Origin: Chitinophagaceae bacterium
GTDB taxonomy: Bacteria > Bacteroidota > Bacteroidia > Chitinophagales > Chitinophagaceae
Direction: 5' to 3'
Assembly: GCA_027489035.1 (NCBI GenBank)
Contig: JAIYAN010000020.1
Coordinates: 1-42,396, forward strand
DNA length: 42,396 nucleotides
Shown: one piece after another, positions 26,027 to 33,409 of the stretch
How the letters are laid out: each line of letters opens with the position of its first letter
How positions within the stretch are numbered: position 1 is the stretch's first letter
Notes under the pieces: model-generated
What the model was told of the DNA's origin: nothing
The model's input: the letters and a program-made list of their open reading frames with translations, nothing else
The model's database searches: none
Position numbers and translations under genes: made by a program

Positions 26027-26512
26027 CTATTGTGATTTTTGTTTTAGTAAAACAGATGCATAAGCCACCAAACCTTCTTCCCTTCCAACAAAGCCCATCT
26101 TTTCTGTTGTAGTTGCTTTTATGGAAACATCTGAAATATCCAATTGTAAAATGTCCGCAATTGCTTTTTGCATGTGAGAAATGTATGGTGCAATTTTGGG
26201 TGCTTGCAAACATAAAGTGCTGTCAATATTTACCACTTCATAGTTTTTTGAAGCAATTAAATCTTGCGTTTTTTGCAACAATATTTTACTATCTATATTT
26301 TTAAACGTGTTGTCGGTATCTGGGAAATGATATCCAATATCACCCAAGCAAAGTGCACCTAACATGGCATCGCAAATGGCATGTAACAATACATCAGCAT
26401 CACTATGGCCTAACGAGCCTTTATGGTGGGGGATTTTTACACCACCAATCCAAAGGTCTCTACCTTCTACCATTTGATGAAAATCAACACCGGAGCCTAT
26501 TCTGTATGACAT
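26027..26512 (-). CDS. ispF: 2-C-methyl-D-erythritol 2,4-cyclodiphosphate synthase
   Basis: A 161-residue IspF of the MEP isoprenoid pathway, which converts CDP-ME-2-phosphate to ME-cPP and CMP. The metal ligands Asp10, His12 (GVDFH) and His44 (DADVLLHAICDAML) are present, with HHKGSLGHSDAD (29-40), GDIGYHFPDTD and the C-terminal ATTTEKMGFVGREEGL. The length is normal. It is the first gene of the ispF-dut pair on this strand. The sequence before its ATG is a GGTTTAA repeat cluster with no clear promoter box. Confidence 0.96.
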   Translation of the reverse strand: MSYRIGSGVDFHQMVEGRDLWIGGVKIPHHKGSLGHSDADVLLHAICDAMLGALCLGDIGYHFPDTDNTFKNIDSKILLQKTQDLIASKNYEVVNIDSTLCLQAPKIAPYISHMQKAIADILQLDISDVSIKATTTEKMGFVGREEGLVAYASVLLKQKSQ

Positions 26513-26520
26513 ATGTTTTT

Positions 26521-26638
26521 AAAGGTTTAATTCGCTTTGCTGGTTTAAAGGTTTAATTCACTTTGCTGGTTTAAGGGTTTAATTCATTATATTTTCAAAA
26601 ACCGTTAAACCACTAAACCGTTAAACTTTTAAACGACC
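26521..26638. repeat. GGTTTAA repeat cluster with inverted arms
   Basis: The left half (26521-26583) has repeated GGTTTAA units around two TTTGCTGGTTTAA cores. The right half (about 26598-26634) carries the inverse type, CCGTTAAACCACTAAACCGTTAAAC. The cluster fills the space between the ispF start and the porV terminator. Confidence 0.7.
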
Positions 26639-26652
26639 GTCTTTACAAAAAT

Positions 26653-26686
26653 AAAAAAGCGTTTCCGGTTAAAGAAACGCTTTTTT
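26653..26686. terminator. Bidirectional terminator after porV
   Basis: A perfect 13-bp stem (26653-26665 with 26674-26686; GCGTTTC/GAAACGC core, A6/T6 ends) and an 8-nt loop. It lies 16 bp downstream of the porV stop codon on the minus strand. Confidence 0.88.
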
Positions 26687-26702
26687 AAAAAGTTATTTGA
26701 TA

Positions 26703-27833
26703 TTATTTATCCATGTTGTACACTAAACTGAAACGTAAAGTGTTTGATAATGGGTTACGGTTAACACCAGAACCAGTTGGTAATAAATAAGAGAAGTTTA
26801 ATCCAACCATATCATACTTCAAACCTGCGCCTAAAGTAAAAAATCTTCTGTCTCCTTTAATTTTGTTCTCATAGAAATAACCTGCTCTGAAAGCAAATTG
26901 ATCTTTGTACCAGTATTCAGAACCGAAAGCAACAGTAGCTTCTTTCAATTCGTCTTTACCTGCATCTCCAAAAGAGCTGAACCAGCTAGATACAACACCT
27001 TTTGAACGGTATTCTGCTAAAGCAGCATCATCATTAGCACTTGGAGGTGTTGGAACCATTAATTTGTTGATGTCTAAAGCAAAAGTAATTCTGCTGTCTG
27101 CATCAAATTTTTTGTTGTAAGCACCACCTATTCCAAAATTTGCAGGGATGAAATCTTTTTGGTTTGCATCATTTGTGTATGAAATTTTAGAACCTAAGTT
27201 AGATAATGTTGCACCCCAATCAAATCCATTACCATCAGCTTTTGTGCCTTTGTAAAAGAAATGAACATCACCAGCAACTGAAGTTCCTTTTCTGTACGTT
27301 ACTCCATTTACGTTTCCACCAGCCAAATCAGAACTGATATAACGAATAGCAACACCCAATCCAATTTTGTTTGATAATTTTCTTGAGTATCCAGCATCGA
27401 TACCTAATTCACGTGGACGAAATGTGTTTAATGCTGCACCGTTGTTATCCGTAAACTGGATATTACCTAAACTAAAATATCTCAAAGAAGCAGATATTGC
27501 TTGGGTTTCATCTAATTGATAGTAACCAGCTAGAGAAGCTAAGTAAACATCATTTAATTTCAAATCACTCAACCATGGAGTATAAGAAGCAGCAATTGAC
27601 ATTTTGTTTGTTGCGAAAGGCGCTTTTGCTAAATTCCAAAATCCTACGTTTGCATCAGCTGAAGTTGCGATACCTACGTCACCCATTCCACCACCACGGG
27701 CGTCTGGAGAAATTCTTAAAAATGGTACTGCAGAAGTAACTACGTTTATAGGATCTGCGGTTTGAGCTTTGGTTACATTTGAACCAGCTAGTAACATAAC
27801 TAAGGCAGTTAGTCTTAATGTTGCTTTTTTCAT
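26703..27833 (-). CDS. porV: Type IX secretion system outer-membrane protein PorV (LptO)
   Basis: A 376-residue FadL-like outer-membrane beta-barrel. It begins with a signal peptide (MKKATLRLTALVMLLAGSNVTKAQ) and the PorV signature AVPFLRISPDARGGGMGDVGIATSADANVGFWNLAKAPFA is present near residues 36-75. Later strands end in the C-terminal LRFSLVYNMDK. In characterised T9SS, PorV shuttles cargo bearing type A sorting domains from the translocon to the PorU sortase; cargo of that class is encoded at 2338 and 37839. It is divergent from gldJ, with no porU between. It has a two-part promoter upstream and a strong terminator downstream. Confidence 0.93.
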   Translation of the reverse strand: MKKATLRLTALVMLLAGSNVTKAQTADPINVVTSAVPFLRISPDARGGGMGDVGIATSADANVGFWNLAKAPFATNKMSIAASYTPWLSDLKLNDVYLASLAGYYQLDETQAISASLRYFSLGNIQFTDNNGAALNTFRPRELGIDAGYSRKLSNKIGLGVAIRYISSDLAGGNVNGVTYRKGTSVAGDVHFFYKGTKADGNGFDWGATLSNLGSKISYTNDANQKDFIPANFGIGGAYNKKFDADSRITFALDINKLMVPTPPSANDDAALAEYRSKGVVSSWFSSFGDAGKDELKEATVAFGSEYWYKDQFAFRAGYFYENKIKGDRRFFTLGAGLKYDMVGLNFSYLLPTGSGVNRNPLSNTLRFSLVYNMDK

Positions 27834-27900
27834 GCTATTTTTTTGTCTTGGTTAGGTAGAGTTCTCTCTATATTTTTTGATTTAGTTTTTTAATAGGTTG

Positions 27901-27931
27901 TAAAAATAATCGTTTTATTGAAATCACCAAG
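27901..27931 (-). promoter_or_regulatory. Promoter of porV
   Basis: On the minus strand, CTTG (27928-27931), 19 nt, then TATTTTTA (27901-27908), near the TTTG-N19-TAnnTTTG consensus and laid out like the promoter at 19090. It leaves a 5' leader of about 65 nt. Confidence 0.5.
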
Positions 27932-28090
27932 TTTTTTATTAAAATCATTAAAAAAAAATCTGCATCAACAAAATCCTTCAGCTAAATTAATTACAATTTT
28001 TTTGTAAAATAATCGGATCAATTTCCATTACTCAATGTTCAAGTTAAAAAAAAAATGTTATTTTTTATTAACAACTTGCTTAAAATTATT

Positions 28091-28118
28091 TTTGAATCGG
28101 GTAAAGTTTATATATTCG
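28091..28118 (+). promoter_or_regulatory. Possible promoter of gldJ
   Basis: TTTG (28091-28094) and TATATTCG (28111-28118) with 16-nt spacing, shorter than the usual 19-21. The leader to the ATG would be about 65 nt. Confidence 0.4.
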
Positions 28119-28185
28119 CATCAGCCGTAATTAAGTACGCAACAATAAAATTATTAATCCCTTCGTTAAACAAATTGCAAAACGA

Positions 28186-29748
28186 ATGCACATGCAAAAA
28201 ACAACTTCAGTAAGAAACCTCTTTTTAATCCTGGTATTGGGCGCTTTCACCATTAGTTCTTGTGGTATTGGTTCTAAGAAAAAAGCAAAATCAAATGTTA
28301 CAGGATGGAACTATGATGACAAAAACATGGGTAATTTCCATGTAACAAAAGTAAAATACCCAAAAGCTGGTCCTGGCTTGGTGTTTATCCAAGGGGGTAG
28401 TTTCGTAATGGGTGCAAAAGAAGAAGATGTAATGGGTGATTGGAATAACATTCCACGTCGTATTACTATTCCTTCTTTTTTTATTGATGAAACAGAAGTT
28501 GCAAACGTACACTATAGAGAGTATCTATATTGGTTAGAGAATACATTTAGCAATGACACCGCTATTATGGCTAAATGCTTACCAGATACTTTGGTTTGGA
28601 GAGAAGAATTGGCATATAATGAACCATATGTTGAGTACTATTTCAGGTACCCTTCTTACAATTTTTATCCTGTAGTAGGAGTAAGCTGGAAACAAGCTCA
28701 TGATTTTTGCATTTGGAGAACAGACAGGGTAAATGAACTTAATTTGTTACAAAAAGGTTATCTAAAAAAGGATGCTGTTAAAAAAGAAATGAAAGGTGGT
28801 GGTGCTGATGGATCATTTAATACAGAAACTTATTTGATGAATCCTGATTTAATTCAAGGTAAATCAAAACCAAAGAAATCTACATTACAAGATGTAAATG
28901 GTAAACCTAGAAGCACAATCAGAATCGAGGACGGAATTCTAAATATGGGATATCGTTTACCAACTGAAGCAGAGTGGGAATATGCTGCTTACGGTTTATT
29001 GGATCAAAATCCATCTCCTCGTGTAAAAGAATCTAAATCGGGTGAAGAAGTTCGTTCAAATCAACAAATTTATTCTTGGAGTAAAAATGTAAATGGTTTA
29101 AGAGACAACCGTGTGGGTAGCTGGCAAGGAAAAATGTTGGCAAACTTCAAACGCACAAGTGGTGATAATATGGGTGTTTCCGGTGGTTTGAATGATAGAG
29201 CTGCCATTACTGCACCTGTATTTTCTTTCTATCCAAACGCTTTTGGCCTATTCAATATGAGTGGTAATGTTAGTGAGTGGGTAGCTGACGTATACAGACC
29301 AATGACACCAAGTGATGGACAAGATTTCAACTATTTCCGTGGTAATAATTTCCAAAAATATTACAAAGGAAGCAACGGATATGAAAGAGACAGTATGGGT
29401 AGATTGAAGAAAACTGATATTTCTGATGAAGAAGTTAAAAACAGAACAAACTATCAAAGAAACAATGTAATCAATTATTTAGATGGAGATTCATTAAGTG
29501 GCGCATCTTATGGTTATGGCATTACTTCTTTAGTAAATGATAAATCAAGGGTATTTAAAGGAGGCAGTTGGAATGATCGTGCATATTGGTTATCACCAGG
29601 ATCACGTCGTTATTTACAAGAAGATCAAGCTTCTAGCACAATTGGTTTCCGTTGCGCTCAAACATATCTTGGGCCACCAGAAGGTCCTGGATTCATGGAT
29701 GGAAATATCTTCTCATCTAGAAAACAAAGTAGCAAAAAGAAGAAATAA
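28186..29748 (+). CDS. gldJ: Gliding motility/T9SS lipoprotein GldJ
   Basis: A 520-residue outer-membrane lipoprotein with lipobox Cys at about 26 (TISSCG). The body is a formylglycine-generating-enzyme-like (FGE-sulfatase) domain: GLVFIQGGSFVMGAKEEDV, IPSFFIDETEVANVHYREYLYWLE, PVVGVSWKQAHDFCIWR, GYRLPTEAEWEYAAYG, FNMSGNVSEWVADVYRP, VFKGGSWNDRAYWLSPGSRR and IGFRCAQ. The long insert with RVNELNLLQKGYLKK is typical of GldJ. In Flavobacterium, GldJ stabilises GldK and is needed for gliding and T9SS secretion. It should be structural, not enzymatic. A start at the ATG two codons on (28192) is equally possible. It ends with a 22-bp perfect terminator stem. Confidence 0.92.
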   Translation: MHMQKTTSVRNLFLILVLGAFTISSCGIGSKKKAKSNVTGWNYDDKNMGNFHVTKVKYPKAGPGLVFIQGGSFVMGAKEEDVMGDWNNIPRRITIPSFFIDETEVANVHYREYLYWLENTFSNDTAIMAKCLPDTLVWREELAYNEPYVEYYFRYPSYNFYPVVGVSWKQAHDFCIWRTDRVNELNLLQKGYLKKDAVKKEMKGGGADGSFNTETYLMNPDLIQGKSKPKKSTLQDVNGKPRSTIRIEDGILNMGYRLPTEAEWEYAAYGLLDQNPSPRVKESKSGEEVRSNQQIYSWSKNVNGLRDNRVGSWQGKMLANFKRTSGDNMGVSGGLNDRAAITAPVFSFYPNAFGLFNMSGNVSEWVADVYRPMTPSDGQDFNYFRGNNFQKYYKGSNGYERDSMGRLKKTDISDEEVKNRTNYQRNNVINYLDGDSLSGASYGYGITSLVNDKSRVFKGGSWNDRAYWLSPGSRRYLQEDQASSTIGFRCAQTYLGPPEGPGFMDGNIFSSRKQSSKKKK

Positions 29749-29749
29749 A

Positions 29750-29796
29750 CTAGAATAAAAAAATGGGAACCTCAGGTTCCCATTTTTTTATTCTAG
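29750..29796. terminator. Perfect 22-bp stem terminator after gldJ
   Basis: Bases 29750-29771 are the exact reverse complement of 29775-29796, with the loop TCA. The inner GGGAACC/GGTTCCC stem is flanked by A7/T7, so it can terminate in both directions. It begins 2 bp after the gldJ stop codon. Confidence 0.92.
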
Positions 29797-29840
29797 AAGT
29801 TTAAGACGTTTAAGAGGTTCAATGCGTTTAAAAGGTTGGG
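29797..29840. repeat. Nonamer (NNGTTTAAN/NNGTTCAAN) array
   Basis: 9-bp units GACGTTTAA, GAGGTTCAA, TGCGTTTAA and AAGGTTGGG, of the same type as 23036-23100 and 42084-42157. Confidence 0.7.
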
Positions 29841-30084
29841 GAGTATCGTCTGCCGATGTTGGTGGTTTCTTCATTGATTAAAGTGAGAGATGTTTAGCTA
29901 GGGGTTGAAAATATTCAACCCTTACAAGAATAGGTTGGGATTATCCTCTTTTATGAAAAGCCATCTAACATTAAGCGCATTTTCACGCAATCATTTTAAA
30001 GGAACGATCCTCTCAAAATGAAAACACTTCCACCCTTTAAACCTTTAAACATTAAACCAGCGAAGTGCATTAAACCTTTTTCTC

Positions 30085-30849
30085 CTATGCCCCAAACAAT
30101 CGCTCCGCATTCCTACTCGTTATCTCAGCTACTAGGGCGTAACTAACATTTTTTATTGAAGCGATTTTTTCCGCAATGATCTTGAGGTGTGCAGGTTCGT
30201 TCGTTTTACCCCTAAACGGAACAGGAGAAAGATATGGCGCGTCGGTTTCTAATACTAAATAATCTAAATCAATATTTTTTAAAACCAAATCAAGTCCTGC
30301 ATTTTTGTAGGTAACAACTCCTCCTATTCCTAAATAAAAACCCAAATCAATGATTTGTGTCGCCTCATCATAAGTGCCGCCAAAACAATGAAATATCCCT
30401 CTTAAATTTGAATTTTTATATTTTTTTATAACATCAATGGTTTCTTGAGTTGCGTTTCGTGTGTGTAAAATAATCGGTAGATTATAATGCAATGCCCATT
30501 CAAGCTGTTGCTCCAATACCAAATATTGTTCTTTAATAAAAGTTTTATCCCAATAAAAATCCAGGCCACACTCCCCTATGGCAACAAATTTTCTTTGAGC
30601 AAGTAAATCTTCTACCTTTTTCAATTCGTCTTTATAATCTGTTTTTACATAACAAGGATGAAGCCCCATCATTGCAACACATAATTCTGGATACTTTTCT
30701 TCAAGTGATAATAATGCTTCAGTGGATTCACTGTTTATAGCAGGTAAATAAATTTTTTTAATGCCATTTTCTTTTGCGCTATTGATAAATGTATCGATTT
30801 CATTAGTGAATTCGGGTAAATAAAGATGGCAATGTGTATCAATGATCAT
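30085..30849 (-). CDS. TatD family metal-dependent hydrolase
   Basis: A 254-residue TatD-type TIM-barrel hydrolase; characterised members are metal-dependent DNases. Metal sites are visible as DTHCHLY (4-10), GECGLDFYWDKT (Glu), ILHTRNA (His), GIFHCFGG (His) and LETDAPYLSP (Asp). The family ending EITSRNAERLFG is intact. I chose the ATG at 30849, which places DTHCH directly after the start as in homologues; the frame is open to 30903. A TAAATTTA box (30855-30862) lies 5 nt before this ATG, again suggesting a short or absent leader. Confidence 0.92.
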   Translation of the reverse strand: MIIDTHCHLYLPEFTNEIDTFINSAKENGIKKIYLPAINSESTEALLSLEEKYPELCVAMMGLHPCYVKTDYKDELKKVEDLLAQRKFVAIGECGLDFYWDKTFIKEQYLVLEQQLEWALHYNLPIILHTRNATQETIDVIKKYKNSNLRGIFHCFGGTYDEATQIIDLGFYLGIGGVVTYKNAGLDLVLKNIDLDYLVLETDAPYLSPVPFRGKTNEPAHLKIIAEKIASIKNVSYALVAEITSRNAERLFGA

Positions 30850-30963
30850 ATCGATAAATTTAAAAACAATTAAATAAGTTAAAAATCGTATTGGAAAACC
30901 CAAACCTTAACATTATCTTAGCCAAAGTTTTCATAGGGTACGGATTAAAACGGGCGAGGGTTT

Positions 30964-31620
30964 CTACCCATGCCCTTCTTTTTTTAATGCCATATCTGTG
31001 ATTTTTTCAAAAGTAAATCCTTTCTTAGAAAATTGCTCAAGTACTTTTGGTAAAGCATATAGCATTTTTTCTGCAGCTTTCTCACTGTCGTGAAACACAA
31101 CTATAGATCCCGCTTTCGTTGACAACAAAACATTATTCAAACATTTTTCAGCAGAAATTTCCCGATCAAAATCTCCACTTAAAACCGACCACATAATCAT
31201 TTTCATTTGATATTTGGGTTTTAATAATTGCTGAATTTGAAACCTGGAAATCCTACCATATGGCGGCCGAAATAAATTAGAATCTATATGTTCCTTCGCT
31301 TTATTAATATCATTCAAATACAACTCATCCGCTGATTTCCAGCCATTTAAATGATTAAACGTGTGATTCCCAACTGCATGTCCCTCGTCAATGATTCGCT
31401 TATATATTTCGGGGTATTTAACAACGTTATTACCGATGCAAAAAAAGGTTGCTTTCGCATTGTATGCTTTTAATACATCCAAAACTTGTATTGTGATGAT
31501 GGGATGTGGTCCATCATCAAATGTGAAAAATAGTTTTTTTTCTTGCGTAGTAATATCCCAAATTAAATTCGGGTAAATGTTTTTTAACCAAAAAGGGGAT
31601 TTAACAAAATAAAACAACAC
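30964..31620 (-). CDS. NodB-type polysaccharide deacetylase
   Basis: A 218-residue carbohydrate esterase family 4 (NodB homology) deacetylase, expected to remove acetyl groups from N-acetylglucosamine in peptidoglycan or a glycan. The motifs are TFDDGPHP (33-40, Asp35-Asp36), the metal pair in GNHTFNH (His86, His90), RPPYGR (118-123), a late VLSGDFDRE and the His of VVFHDS. No signal peptide is convincing, though the N-terminus is hydrophobic (LFYFVKSPFWLKNIYPNLIW). The frame can only start at GTG 31620 or the following TTG, since a stop lies shortly upstream. The TatD gene lies downstream on the same strand about 115 bp away. Confidence 0.87.
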   Translation of the reverse strand: MLFYFVKSPFWLKNIYPNLIWDITTQEKKLFFTFDDGPHPIITIQVLDVLKAYNAKATFFCIGNNVVKYPEIYKRIIDEGHAVGNHTFNHLNGWKSADELYLNDINKAKEHIDSNLFRPPYGRISRFQIQQLLKPKYQMKMIMWSVLSGDFDREISAEKCLNNVLLSTKAGSIVVFHDSEKAAEKMLYALPKVLEQFSKKGFTFEKITDMALKKEGHG

Positions 31621-31687
31621 AAAATTATTAATCGTGAATAAACTTATCTATTTTTAATTCGTCTAGCAATCAACAAAATTATACATT

Positions 31688-32524
31688 ATGCAAACAAAAA
31701 AAATCATTTTAGCCGTTTCATTATTCGTTGCCGCATTTTCATTTTCTTCTTGTAAAAAAGAATCTATTACTGAAGAAATTGAAAACACTTTCGACTTGTC
31801 TAATAAACAAGCAATCAACGAAACATTAACTGATGATGCCAACAACATTTTAAACGAAACCGTAGAAACAGAGGGACTTTCTGGAAGCAGAGAACCATTA
31901 GTTTGTATGGGGACTACCACTTGTGCAACAGTAACTGTTTCAGGAGGTTCATTTCCAAAAACCATCATCCTTGATTTTGGAACAGCCGGTTGCTCAGGCA
32001 CAAACAGCAACATCGTTCGCAGAGGTATTGTCACCATTGTATTATCAGATTCCATCCGCAGACCAGGCAGCACTGCTGTTATGAATTTCACTGACTATTA
32101 TGTAAACAATTACAAAAAAGAAGGAACCATCACATGGACAAACACCAGCACGCCCACTACAAAATCTTGGACGCGTCGAGTTGAAAATGGAAAAATCACC
32201 GCGCCTGATGGAAGATACTGGTTTCACAACAGTTTAAAATCAATCACTCAAGTAGCGGGTTTAAATACACCACGTGTATTAATTGACGATGCCTTTAGCA
32301 TTACGGGAAGTGGCGAAGTGTCTAATGCTACTGGGATTTCTAGAACTTCAACGATTTTAACCCCTTTGCATAAAGCTGTGAATTGTGAACACGTTGATGA
32401 GGGTTCAATCAAATTTCAAGGTCCAAATCATTTCTCAACTTTAGATTTTGGAAACGGGGTTTGCGATAACATTGCAACCATTGCTATTAATAATTATGCA
32501 CCTCGTACCATTACTTTACCATAA
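31688..32524 (+). CDS. Unknown predicted lipoprotein
   Basis: A 278-residue protein I do not recognise. The signal peptide MQTKKIILAVSLFVAAFSFSSC ends in a lipobox Cys at about 22. An acidic, Asn-rich linker (about 25-60, ESITEEIENTFDLSNKQ...) is followed by a beta-rich, Thr/Ser-rich domain. Cys pairs (CMGTTTCA, AGCSG, NCEH, GVCDN) hint at disulfides. The middle (GTITWTNTSTPTTKSWTRRVENGKI) and the end (FSTLDFGNGVCDNIATIAINNYAPRTITLP) look like antiparallel sheet. It is probably surface or periplasmic. It is monocistronic with its own strong terminator. I can assign no function. Confidence 0.8.
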   Translation: MQTKKIILAVSLFVAAFSFSSCKKESITEEIENTFDLSNKQAINETLTDDANNILNETVETEGLSGSREPLVCMGTTTCATVTVSGGSFPKTIILDFGTAGCSGTNSNIVRRGIVTIVLSDSIRRPGSTAVMNFTDYYVNNYKKEGTITWTNTSTPTTKSWTRRVENGKITAPDGRYWFHNSLKSITQVAGLNTPRVLIDDAFSITGSGEVSNATGISRTSTILTPLHKAVNCEHVDEGSIKFQGPNHFSTLDFGNGVCDNIATIAINNYAPRTITLP

Positions 32525-32547
32525 AAGATTTTAAACACTATTTTTAG

Positions 32548-32578
32548 ACTGCAAACAATCCGTTTGCAGTTTTTTTTT
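32548..32578 (+). terminator. Intrinsic terminator after the unknown lipoprotein
   Basis: ACTGCAAAC (32548-32556) pairs perfectly with GTTTGCAGT (32562-32570) around AATCC, followed by eight T. It isolates the lipoprotein gene from deoD. Confidence 0.92.
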
Positions 32579-32612
32579 GCTAAAATTGAATACCTTCATT
32601 TAAATTTTAAAC

Positions 32613-33326
32613 ATGAGTGTTCATATTAATGCAAAATTAGGCGACATTGCACCAGTGGTTTTAATGCCTGGTGATCCTTTAAGGGCAAAATACATTGCAG
32701 AAAACTGGTTATCAGATCCGAAATTGGTAGCATCCACCAGAAACATATTTTTTTATACAGGTACTTATAAAGATGTTCTTATAACCATTGGCGCAAGTGG
32801 CATGGGTTGTCCTTCTATCGGTATTTATTCTTATGAATTATATAACGAATACAATGTTGAAGCCATAATAAGAATTGGTACCGCAGGATCCTATCATCCA
32901 CATATTAAATTGTATGATGTAATAAATGTTGAAAATGCTTGTAGTGAATCTACTTATGCAAAATTTGCTTTCGACATTGATGGAGACATTATCCCACATC
33001 AAGGGAATTGCTACGATATTATTAATGAAACTGCCAAAACATTGAACCAAACCATTCTTTGTGCAAACATCCATTCAAGCGATGTTTTTTATAGAAAAAA
33101 TCCAGCATTACCAGCAATTGTAACAGCACATAATTGTCTTGCAGTAGAAATGGAAGCTTTTGCTTTATTTGCAAATGCAAAAACACTTGGTAAAAAAGCG
33201 GCTACATTATTAACCATTTCAGATGTTATCCCAACTCATGAACAAATTTCTGCTGATGCAAGAGAGCGTTCACTAAACCCAATGATTGAATTGGCTTTGA
33301 ATGCAGGGATTCAAATGGTTTCTTAA
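32613..33326 (+). CDS. deoD: Purine-nucleoside phosphorylase (DeoD type)
   Basis: A 237-residue hexameric-type PNP, which splits purine (deoxy)nucleosides with phosphate into base and (deoxy)ribose-1-phosphate. Marks are the N-terminal MSVHINAKLGDIAPVVLMPGDPLRAKYIA, the ASGMGCPSIGIYSYEL phosphate/ribose segment, RIGTAGSYH, CLAVEMEAFALFANA and TISDVIPTHEQISADARE, with Ser and Asp in the position that protonates the base. The length fits DeoD. It works with adenine deaminase and Upp in base salvage. Confidence 0.95.
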   Translation: MSVHINAKLGDIAPVVLMPGDPLRAKYIAENWLSDPKLVASTRNIFFYTGTYKDVLITIGASGMGCPSIGIYSYELYNEYNVEAIIRIGTAGSYHPHIKLYDVINVENACSESTYAKFAFDIDGDIIPHQGNCYDIINETAKTLNQTILCANIHSSDVFYRKNPALPAIVTAHNCLAVEMEAFALFANAKTLGKKAATLLTISDVIPTHEQISADARERSLNPMIELALNAGIQMVS

Positions 33327-33368
33327 AATATCAGATATTTTTATTGAAAAATAACATCATTCAAAACT

Positions 33369-33376
33369 TATCTTTG
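33369..33376 (+). promoter_or_regulatory. -7 box for the gltX operon
   Basis: TATCTTTG is a perfect -7 box, 33 nt before the gltX ATG. An ATTG at 33343-33346 with 22-nt spacing may serve as the -33 element. Confidence 0.55.
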
Positions 33377-33409
33377 CAGCGCAATTTTTTATCGATCAAT
33401 TAGACATGT

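Larger units (their letters stand above)
27834..28185. other. Divergent porV-gldJ intergenic region
   Basis: A 352-bp, very AT-rich spacer holding the two outward promoters described here. No ORF, hairpin or repeat of note is seen between them. Confidence 0.6.
29749..30084. other. Repeat-rich intergenic region between gldJ and the TatD gene
   Basis: No gene is seen. It holds the gldJ terminator (29750-29796), a plus-oriented nonamer array (29797-29840), a TCTGCCGATGTTG block (29849-29861) shared with 42278-42290, a hairpin (29899-29924, loop AATA), and an inverse-oriented GTTTAA array (about 30036-30075). Confidence 0.65.

Noticed and set aside
31663..32091. 142-aa minus-strand ORF over the unknown lipoprotein gene
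   Set aside because: The plus strand has a proper signal peptide, lipobox and downstream terminator; the minus frame has none.
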